DNA from: Datisca glomerata
Taxonomy: Eukaryota; Streptophyta; Magnoliopsida; Cucurbitales; Datiscaceae
Direction: 5' to 3'
DNA: 64,000 bases
NCBI GenBank assembly: GCA_003255025.1
Contig: QANY01008599.1
Coordinates: 124,001-188,000, forward strand
Shown here: piece after piece, positions 58,522-64,000 of the stretch
Numbering within the stretch: the stretch's first letter is position 1
Layout of the letters: each line of letters begins with the position of its first letter
Program-made: the position numbers and the translations under genes
The notes under the pieces: model-generated
The model's input: only the letters and a program-made list of their open reading frames with translations
The model's database searches: none
Told to the model about the DNA's origin: nothing

Positions 58522-58991
58522 TGTTGGATCCTTAATCCAACATTAGATTTATATGTGAATAATTATGTGTCGTGGACTGTCAAATAAGGTTAAACCCAAT
58601 TAAAAGTGATCAAGCAAGATTTTAGTAATTTAGATTTTAATGTATCTAATAGGTTGTTGACATTTTGATGTGTAGAGATTTTGGAATAATTTTTATTTTT
58701 ATGATGAGCTAAACTAAAAATATCAAAAGATAATAGATATGTTATCTATAACTGGTTATGGTTCTCAGGTCACACGATTAAGGAAACTCATTATATTCTC
58801 CTTAATATCTCATCATTAAAGAGAAAACATAGAGGGTTAATTAAATGTGGCTCTCTTATAGAGAATTGTGTAGATCTGGAAGGCCAACCGTTCGACTTTA
58901 AATTATGATCTACTGTTATGGATTCAGGTACGCTTCCGTTTTAACAGATATTTATTTTTGATATGTTCAACATGAGTTCTTGAGATTTTTG
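58522..58991 (+). repeat. 3' LTR of element A (truncated)
   Basis: Aligns with the 5' LTR from TTGGATCCTTAATCCAAC through TTCTTGAGATTTT. The last ~35 bp of the LTR (up to ATATAACA) are missing and LINE-like sequence begins. Confidence 0.83.
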
Positions 58992-59390
58992 TGAAGCTGT
59001 TTTTAGTGCTACTTCTTGGATCTGCCTCATCCATTGGCTTATGCAGATTAAGAAGAGTAATGTTTAAGCTTTTTCAAGTTCTAAGCTTGTCTTCTCTTCT
59101 TTTGTATATTGTCTTGGATTGAGAGAAATAAGAGAGTGATCTTTAAGTAAAATTATGGTCACATCTCTTCTCTCTAGGAAGATATCAAGAATTGTTCTAG
59201 ATAGGCTCATTTTTCTTAACAAAATTAGGGGACTTCACATTGCTGGTTCTAGCTTAGATGCTTGGAATTAATTTTGTCGTGTTGTTTTGTTTGTTTAGTT
59301 GGTTCTTAATATGAGTTTTTTTTTATGTGGTATGACCCTTGTATTTTGTGTAAAATATTTTTAATATATTTACCTTTTTGACAAAAAACA
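58992..59390 (+). pseudogene. LINE 3' end, right of the nested insertion
   Basis: Reads VFSATSWICLIHWLMQIKKS followed by broken frames, then a 3' UTR-like TTTGTGTAAAATATTTTTAA. This fits the region that lies C-terminal of zf-RVT in plant LINEs and continues the remnant at 37530-37812, with roughly 80 residues missing at the join. Confidence 0.6.
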
Positions 59391-59615
59391 ACATTACCTT
59401 CATTATTTTCATTTTTTTTTCTTGAGAACCCATTTTCAAATCACTTATCAGACATGTCCTACATGATCGTTCGTAGTGGCTTGTCAGGTCCTACTGTCAT
59501 AGTATAAGGGATGTATCGAAGTTTAGCGATCCTGGCTTGATTTGATTTTTAAAGAAAAACTAGTGTATCTCATGAGCTACATCTCTTATGAATCCTAATT
59601 TCTATCATTTCTTTA

Positions 59616-60550
59616 AGGGTCGTTTGGTTCGCGTAATCTAAAATGATCATCGCAATTCATTTATTGACAATTCAATTGCGTACAATCAACTGCTTATAAA
59701 ATAAGATTGTCATGTTTGGTTATACATGGTAATCTATGCTGTGATGGCTGATAATTAATGATTGTTATATTTAATATATGTTAACTTTTGTTGTAAATTT
59801 ATGTAAATAATAAGAAATTACTTAAATATCATTTTAGTTACAAATTATCTAAAAAAATATTTGACATGCAATTTTAACATTAACTTTTAATTAGTGTTTA
59901 AATAAATCAATAATACTAAGTTAAATTAATAAGAGATATAATACAAAAATATTTTCACGTGAAAATTTTAATATTAATTTTCGTTATGTTCTATTAATCT
60001 TTAAATACATTAATATTGCTAAACTAAACTTTAATAAATTTAATGTTAACTAAATTAATAAAATGACCTATTATTAATATTTTAATTGAAAATAAAAAAT
60101 AAATCAATAAAATTAATTTAATTAATTTTAATTAATATCTAAATTATTTAATAATGTTGGACTAAATTTAAAAAAACTAATTGTAATTAAATTAATAAAC
60201 AAGAGATATAATAAAAAAATATTTTTACGTGAATTTTAACATTAATTTTAATTATTTTTATTAATATTTAAATAAATTGTAAACATTAATAAAGTTAATT
60301 TTAATTAAATTAATAAAATGATCGAGAAAGTATGAAAAAATATTTCAACGAGGATAGTAAAGTAATTTTATTTAATATTAAAATTACAATTACATTGTAA
60401 ATTAAGATTGCTTCCATTTTATTTTGTAATTCAATTGACTTAAAAAATTATAAATTATGATTGCAGCCTTATTTAAAGATTACTCTAAATAAATATCATA
60501 ATTCAATTATAATATCATCATGAAGAATGATATCACGAAACAAACGGAGG
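59616..60550. mobile_element. Non-autonomous Harbinger-type element candidate
   Basis: Ends GGGTCGTTTGGTTCGCG (59617) and, on the minus strand, CCTCCGTTTGTTTCGTG (from 60550), with TTA on both outer sides. The interior (935 bp) is extremely AT-rich with repeated TTAATTTTAATTAAT motifs and no open frame. TIR similarity is partial; ends of the CGTTTGGTTCG type are known from Harbinger-like MITEs. Confidence 0.5.
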
Positions 60551-61149
60551 TTAACAAAATTTCTAATTCCATTGACTATTTGTTAGCGTTGTAAATTTTG
60601 CCGCGTGAATCATGATCAAAACAACACGATCTTGTGCATACGTAATTAGTTTAGACTTTAGAGTAGTTTATGTATACAGTCGCTTTCCCTTAGATTTATG
60701 GCCTTAAATCTTTTTTGGTTCTTAATTAAAACCTTTTTAAAATACAACTTGCCCTGGTCCCCAAAATTCAACACCAAGCAAATCTTAATTAAAGGCAGAT
60801 TATACTATTTCCAAATTAAATTTATGATCCTTTGAAGATTCTGATCTATCTATACATTAACAATTCTTTTTATGTAGAGTAGGATTGCTGATGTGTGATT
60901 ATCTACAAATTTCATGGTGGCATTACGTTTTTAACAACAAATTACAATCTAATTTTGCACTGTGACTAGCGCAGCAGACATATTTATTTTCCGAATCTGT
61001 ACTGAATTTTTTATGAAATCTAAATCTCATATCAAATTAAAAAATCTAGAGTTATTTGCATAAATATGTTGTTTTCATTTTTTGTTAAAATTTTTATATA
61101 TCTTTCCAAAATTAAGAATTCTATACTCATGACTCACGATTATCAACAT
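60551..61149. other. Non-coding interval, no gene seen
   Basis: Ordinary AT-rich sequence; I see no coding pattern, repeat or RNA gene. Confidence 0.6.
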
Positions 61150-61257
61150 CAAGGATGATAACTCTCTCTTTTCTCATCATTTCATTTCCATTCTCCATGC
61201 AAAGATCAAATCAATTATGGTCTCCCACTTTTCTTAAAAAAACGTCTTCTTCTTCGT

Positions 61258-61320
61258 CTCTTCTTCTTCTTCTTCTTCTTCTTCTTCTTCTTCTTCTTCT
61301 TCTTCTTCTTCTTCTTCTTC
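61258..61320. repeat. (CTT)n microsatellite
   Basis: About twenty uninterrupted TTC/CTT triplets. It generates poly-Leu/poly-Ser frames on + and a poly-Glu frame on the minus strand, none supported as genes. Confidence 0.95.
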
Positions 61321-61430
61321 GAGACCCTGTGGTCCATCCTTTTTCAGCGAGACCCGACCATTCTTCTCCTTCTTCTTCTTCAACGAGAGCAGACTGATAC
61401 CCATTCTTCTCTTAATTCTGGACGCGTAAA

Positions 61431-63310
61431 ATGCTTCAAGTAATGGTTCGAGTAATGACAGAAAAAAACAAACAATTTGAACGGAACAACTACTTGAATC
61501 CTTCAATTAGCCATTGATGTTTGGGTTGTTGATACAAAAAAATAATTACTTGAAGGGTTCAAGTAGTTAGAGACCCGTTCTTAACCCTTCAAATAGTCAA
61601 GTGGTCTCTACTTTACTGCTGATTTACTGTTGTCATAATAAAATGAACTACTTGAAGCCCAATTTCAGGTGGAACCACGTGACCCGTCGTAATCTAATTT
61701 CGGGTCCAAAATATACAGTTTAAAGCACTTTCGAAGGCCCGAAAGTTGTTTTGGTTGTAATTTTAGGCTTTTCAGTAATTTCTATCTCTTTTAATTTTAG
61801 AGTTTTTTTAGAGCGGCATAAATTCATCTTATTCGGTTGTTTAAACAGTTTTGATATTTTAATGAGAAAAGCTTTCTCCTTTCATGAGGAAAAAAATCTA
61901 CTTGAAGGGTTCAAGTAGTAAAAAATTACTACTTGAACCCTTCAAGTAGTGACGAGCTTACTGGACAAGAAATTTCAAAAGAAAAAAAAACTACTTGAAT
62001 GATTCCACTATTAAAAATTTAATACTTGAGCCCTCAAGTAATGATTTGCTTACTGGATAATAGATTTCAAGAAAAAAACTACTTGAAGGGTTCAAATAGT
62101 ATAAAATTACTACTTAAACCCTTCAAGTATTATAAAATTACTACTTGAACCTTTCAAATAGTGACAAGCTTATTGGACAACAGACTTCAAGAGAAAAAAA
62201 ACTACTTCAAGGGTTCAAGTAGTAAAAAATAATTACTTGAGCCATTCAAGTAGTCATAGAATATATGCAATTTGCTTTGGATTGCTAAATATGTACAATA
62301 TATCTCCAAAATAGATTGAAAACTTCATTCTCGATTATTATTAAATAAAAACAAGTAATTATTATTTTATACATAATTCTAAGTAATTACTTATTTTGAC
62401 TACCAGAATAAAAATCATTACTTACTGGGTTCAAGTAGTCATAAACAATACTTGAACCCTTCAAGTAGTCACCTGGTATATGAGTGTTGAGTGGCAAAAA
62501 TTAAAATAATTACTTGAAGGGTTCAAGTAGTCATAAAAAACTACTTGAAACTACTTGAACCCTTCAAGTAGAAAAAAACTTCGTTGAAAAATAAAGAAGA
62601 AGAAGAAGAAGATAAAATATTTTTAAATTGAATCCCTTCAAATAGTCACCTGGTGTATGGATAATTGACTGAAAAAAATAAAACTACTTGAACCCTTCAA
62701 GTTATCATAAACAACTACTTGAACCCTTCAAGTTGTCATAGACAATTACTTGAACCTTTCAAGCATGTGTAATTGACTGACGAAAAATAAAACTACTTGA
62801 ACCCTTGAAGTTATCATAAACAATTACTTGAACCCTTTAAGTAGTGGCCTGGTGTATGAGTGGTTACTGATAAAAAAAGACTACTTGAACCCTTCAAGTA
62901 GTCAATTTGTTTCATGTAGTGATTTATACAGAAAGTATGTGACTACTTAAAGGATTCAAGTAGTCAAAAAATATTACTTAAACTCTTCAAGTAGTCAAAT
63001 TATATGTAGTTGTATACTTGAACCTTTCAAGAAGTAAGATACAAATCACTACTTGAAGGGTTCAAGTAGTCATATGCAACTACTTGAACCATTCAAGTAG
63101 TTACTTGTTTTACTTTCAGAATTAAAATCATTAGTTGCTTGAAGAGTGCAAGTAGTCAGATATAAATACTTGAACCCTTCAAGTAGTTACGTCTTGATTT
63201 TCAGAATCAAAATCACTACTTGATGGGTTCAAGTAGTCAGATACAACTATTTGAGCCTTTCAAGTAGTTATTTTTTTCACTTCCAGAACCAAAATCATTA
63301 GTTAAAGGGT
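61431..63310. repeat. Cluster of ~34 copies of a 21-bp palindrome (CTACTTGAA...TTCAAGTAG)
   Basis: Core unit: CTACTTGAA, centre GGG or CCC, TTCAAGTAG, usually followed by TC or TA. Clean copies at about 61904, 61931, 62515, 62554, 62882, 63050 and 63218; the others carry one to four changes. Units are spaced irregularly, 20-130 bp, with AT-rich spacers that include repeated GACTGA/CCTGGTGTATG phrases. Because the unit is its own reverse complement except for the centre, GGG and CCC centres mark the two orientations. Confidence 0.92.
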
Positions 63311-63489
63311 TCAAAAAAACAGGAGAATGAAAATCCGAGTGCATCTCGTTGAAGAAGACAATGAAAAAAAATGGGTCTCATTAAAGAAGAAAAATGGCTC
63401 TAATTGAAAAAAAAAAGAGAGGAGTGACTCACTTTCTCACTGAAGATTCATAGAGTCTATTGAATAATAACAAAAATAATAATTATAAT

Positions 63490-63560
63490 GAAAAGCAGAA
63501 AAAGATGAAGATGAAGATGGAGGTGAAGAAGATGAAGAAGATGAAAAAGAAAAGGAAGAA
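63490..63560. repeat. GAA/GAT-rich microsatellite-like run
   Basis: GATGAAGATGAAGATGG...GAAGAAGATGAAGAAGATG, purine-rich counterpart of the CTT run at the other end of the foldback-like element. Confidence 0.85.
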
Positions 63561-63660
63561 AAATATGAGCTTCATTTAATAAAAGAGAAGGAGAAGAAGT
63601 AGAGTAGGAGATGAATGAATTGATTTGATTGTGTATTGGGAAGAGGAAAAAAATTGGTGA

Positions 63661-64000
63661 GATTAATAATATTTAGTTCAATCGTGTGGGTCCTAGGGTA
63701 TAGAATTCTGATTTTTCAAAAATAGGTATAAAAATCCTTAGGCAAAAATAAATGTTTATCCAAATAACCTAAAATCTAATCAAAACGCTGCTTAAAATTT
63801 AAATATTATGGAGAAGGGTACTAGGCCCTAGTATTGTTCACAGTCAGTTCGGTCCTATTTTTTTACAGAAAAATTGTAAAAAAACCAAAAATCACGGTCA
63901 TCTTAGGACCAGACCAACCATAAATGCCTATAAAAATTGAATCGACCAGACCGAAAATCATATGGTCAATTTGGGTGTGTTATTCGGTCTATTTTATAGG
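63661..64000. other. Non-coding end of window
   Basis: No gene. A loose inverted pair (CGGTCCTATTTTTTTAC near 63850; TAGGACCAGACC near 63905) is visible, insufficient to name an element. Confidence 0.5.

Larger units (their letters stand above)
37813..58991 (+). mobile_element. Ty1-copia element A, about 5 kb of its own DNA, carrying two nested elements
   Basis: Related LTRs at 37813-38319 and 58522-58991, PBS at 38322, gag-pol remnants at 45264-48001 and a polypurine tract AAGTGGGAGA at 58511-58520 belong together once B (39436-45261) and D (48002-58266) are removed with their target duplications. Element A sits inside a LINE, whose zf-RVT region is to the left and 3' end to the right. Its own duplication cannot be seen because the 3' LTR lacks its last ~35 bp. 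Confidence 0.85.
61150..63660. mobile_element. Foldback-like element with CTT/GAA-rich arms and a palindrome-filled core
   Basis: The two ends read as each other's complement: left GATCAAATCAATT...TCTCC (61204-61223), then CTT-rich DNA and CTTCTTCAACGAGA (61375-61388). Right: TCTCGTTGAAGAAG (63346-63359), then GAA-rich DNA and AATTGATTTGATT (63617-63630). The core holds the palindrome cluster. The arms code Ser/Leu or Glu/Lys runs that are artefacts. No transposase is encoded; no target duplication was found. Confidence 0.55.

Noticed and set aside
61155..61506. Open frames on both strands across the CTT repeat (poly-Leu/Ser and poly-Glu)
   Set aside because: Simple-sequence artefacts; no conserved flanking sequence.
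61431..63310. CRISPR-like array, because short palindromic repeats are regularly seen
   Set aside because: Spacers are irregular, AT-rich and partly repeated, the setting is a plant nuclear genome, and no cas-like gene is present.

Overview
The window is nuclear DNA from a flowering plant, most likely a eudicot. It is AT-rich, its genes carry many short GT-AG introns, and plant Ty1-copia, LINE, SINE and PIF/Harbinger elements are present. It starts with GATC and has one ambiguous base in a poly-C run, which suits a clone insert. No species can be named from the sequence. All protein calls come from reading conserved motifs by eye; nothing was searched.

Host genes lie between 12.6 and 26.8 kb, all on the + strand. 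(1) 12629-14608 is a decayed but intron-containing copy of the translation factor subunit eIF3f, with two nonsense codons and several frameshifts. (2) 16850-21143 is an intact 11-exon gene for a peroxisomal NAD/CoA-type mitochondrial-family carrier (PXN/PMP38 type, 340 aa). (3) 24515-26755 is an intact 5-exon gene for signal peptidase complex subunit 2 (SPC25, 188 aa). Its second intron looks U12-type with a rare AT-AA boundary, and its third intron holds a tRNA-derived SINE. These genes are independent housekeeping genes, not a pathway cluster.

The left arm (1-12.2 kb) is repeats: the 3' end of a dead Ty1-copia element with its LTR, an AT-rich stretch, a dead LINE (ORF1 zinc-knuckle protein plus endonuclease), a tandem array of about 1.0-kb units that each carry an internal foldback, and a small plastid-derived fragment holding the trnV(UAC) 3' exon.

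From 21.6 to 32.8 kb, outside SPC25, the sequence is non-coding: a 750-bp CT-rich tract, a small inverted-repeat element, and an array of about a dozen 250-bp units (28.9-31.8 kb) in which each unit encodes up to three stem-loops.

From 32.8 to 59.4 kb is a nest of transposons. A PIF/Harbinger-like DNA transposon (32833-37349, minus strand, Myb-like ORF1 plus DDE transposase) lies beside the 3' part of a LINE. That LINE is split by Ty1-copia element A (37813-58991). Element A is itself interrupted twice: by element B (39436-45261, 5-bp duplication AAATG, landing on A's gag start codon) and by element D (48002-58266, 5-bp duplication AAGAT). B has lost most of its interior, and D has a tandem duplication of its LTR-PBS region.

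The right end (59.4-64 kb) has a probable Harbinger-type non-autonomous element. It also has a roughly 2.5-kb foldback-like structure whose interior carries about 34 copies of a 21-bp palindrome built on ACTTGAA/TTCAAGT. This structure, the two structured satellite arrays and the AT-AA intron are the least ordinary things in the window.
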